This document shows positions 63,471 through 64,000 of a stretch of DNA of 64,000 nt, one piece after another (the stretch's first letter is position 1; every line of letters starts with the position of its first letter). Source of the DNA: Bradyrhizobium vignae (GTDB lineage: Bacteria; Pseudomonadota; Alphaproteobacteria; Rhizobiales; Xanthobacteraceae). The notes beneath the pieces are model-generated. The model ran no database searches and was not told the origin of the DNA. It saw nothing but the letters and a program-made list of their open reading frames with translations. The translations under genes and the position numbers were made by a program. The DNA lies in the NCBI RefSeq assembly GCF_004114425.1, contig NZ_RDQF01000003.1:1-64000 (forward strand), written 5' to 3'.

Positions 63471-64000
63471 ATGTCCTCTTACCGATCGGCTGCCTGCCTT
63501 CTTGCCGCGCTGCTTTCGACCAGTGTCCTTTCGGCCGGCGCCGCCCTTGCCCAGACCACGGTCACATCGGCCCCACCCGCCAGCTTCACGCTCGATAACG
63601 GCATGCAGGTCGTGGTGATCCCGGATCACCGCACCCCCGTGGTCACCGAGATGATCTGGTACAAGGTCGGCTCGGCCGACGAGACCCCAGGCAAGTCCGG
63701 CCTCGCCCATTTCCTCGAGCACCTGATGTTCAAGGGCACCTCGAATCATCCAGTCGGCGAATTCTCCCAGACCGTGCTCCGTGTCGGCGGCAACGAGAAC
63801 GCCTCCACCTCGGTCGACTACACCAATTATTACCAGCGCGTGCCGAAAGAGCAGCTGCCGACCATGATGGAGTTCGAGGCCGACCGCATGACAGGCCTCG
63901 TCCTCAAGGACGAGAACGTGCTGCCCGAGCGAGACGTCGTGCTCGAAGAGTACAACATGCGCGTCGCCAACAATCCGGACGCGCGGCTCAACGAGCAGAT
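63471..64000 (+). CDS. M16 family metallopeptidase (pitrilysin type), 5' part
   Basis: About 176 residues, open at the window end. Signal peptide [20 protein letters not shown] ends near ALAQ. The zinc motif HxxEH is present as [34 protein letters not shown] and [13 protein letters not shown] with the downstream Glu ligand match periplasmic M16 proteases. A second, inactive paralogue usually follows. ATGs at 63468 and 63471 compete; AGGG six bases from the second favours it. Confidence 0.92.
   Translation, partial: MSSYRSAACLLAALLSTSVLSAGAALAQTTVTSAPPASFTLDNGMQVVVIPDHRTPVVTEMIWYKVGSADETPGKSGLAHFLEHLMFKGTSNHPVGEFSQTVLRVGGNENASTSVDYTNYYQRVPKEQLPTMMEFEADRMTGLVLKDENVLPERDVVLEEYNMRVANNPDARLNEQ

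Overview
The window is a stretch of core chromosome from a slow-growing rhizobium, most likely Bradyrhizobium or a close relative (Alphaproteobacteria, Hyphomicrobiales). The pointers are high GC, the gene blocks uvrC-pgsA-moaD-moaE, rplY-pth-ychF and ileS-lspA-M16 peptidase, an IsdG-type haem monooxygenase resembling Bradyrhizobium HmuD/HmuQ, an alphaproteobacterial-type histidyl-tRNA synthetase, and dense intergenic palindromic repeats of kinds common in this genus. Assignments rest on reading the sequence and remembered families, not on database searches.

Layout. 1-3.3 kb: 5' end of an insertion-sequence transposase cut by the window edge, an EF-G-like GTPase and a DUF992 secreted protein. 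3.6-8.7 kb: aspartate aminotransferase, a glutathione S-transferase (GST), two tiny membrane proteins, a PAS membrane protein, a GNAT acetyltransferase and the haem monooxygenase. 8.9-11.7 kb: a coupled DUF1800-DUF1501 pair. 11.9-15.2 kb: a CWC protein, a second GST, a TauE/SafE exporter with a small partner and a LysR regulator. 15.3-24.6 kb: two small proteins, uvrB, two paralogous NTF2-like proteins, several small unknown proteins, two coupled MaoC-type hydratases and DUF4282. 24.7-33 kb: rplY-pth-ychF, ubiK, lgt, a MidA-type methyltransferase, pgeF, a lipoprotein and prs. 33-40 kb: ribH under an FMN riboswitch, ybjN-like, proC, a thioesterase, a tautomerase, hisS and ilvE. 40.3-43 kb: a MarR / response regulator / histidine kinase operon. 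43-47.7 kb: secreted small proteins, RNase T2, rlmJ, a cold-shock gene with a long leader and an Omp25-like porin. 47.9-52.6 kb: uvrC-pgsA-moaD-moaE-prmB. 52.6-57.5 kb: a holin-like protein, a YihY/BrkB protein, a degenerate EAL protein, a HAD hydrolase and a CheY-like regulator. 57.7-64 kb: ribF, ileS, lspA, an unknown exported protein and an M16 metallopeptidase running off the end.

Themes. Nucleotide-excision repair (uvrB and uvrC, 32 kb apart with an identical start-site context), flavin synthesis (ribH, ribF), lipoprotein maturation (lgt, lspA), translation (ileS, hisS, pth, L25, PrmB, RlmJ, EF-G-like) and molybdopterin synthesis are represented. No prophage, CRISPR array, tRNA or rRNA was seen, and no defence or biosynthetic island stands out. 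The most unusual material is regulatory or structural: the shared uvrB/uvrC start element, a palindrome translated inside UvrB, the structured leader of the cold-shock gene, a LexA-like box before RNase T2, and roughly two dozen dispersed repeats from about nine families.
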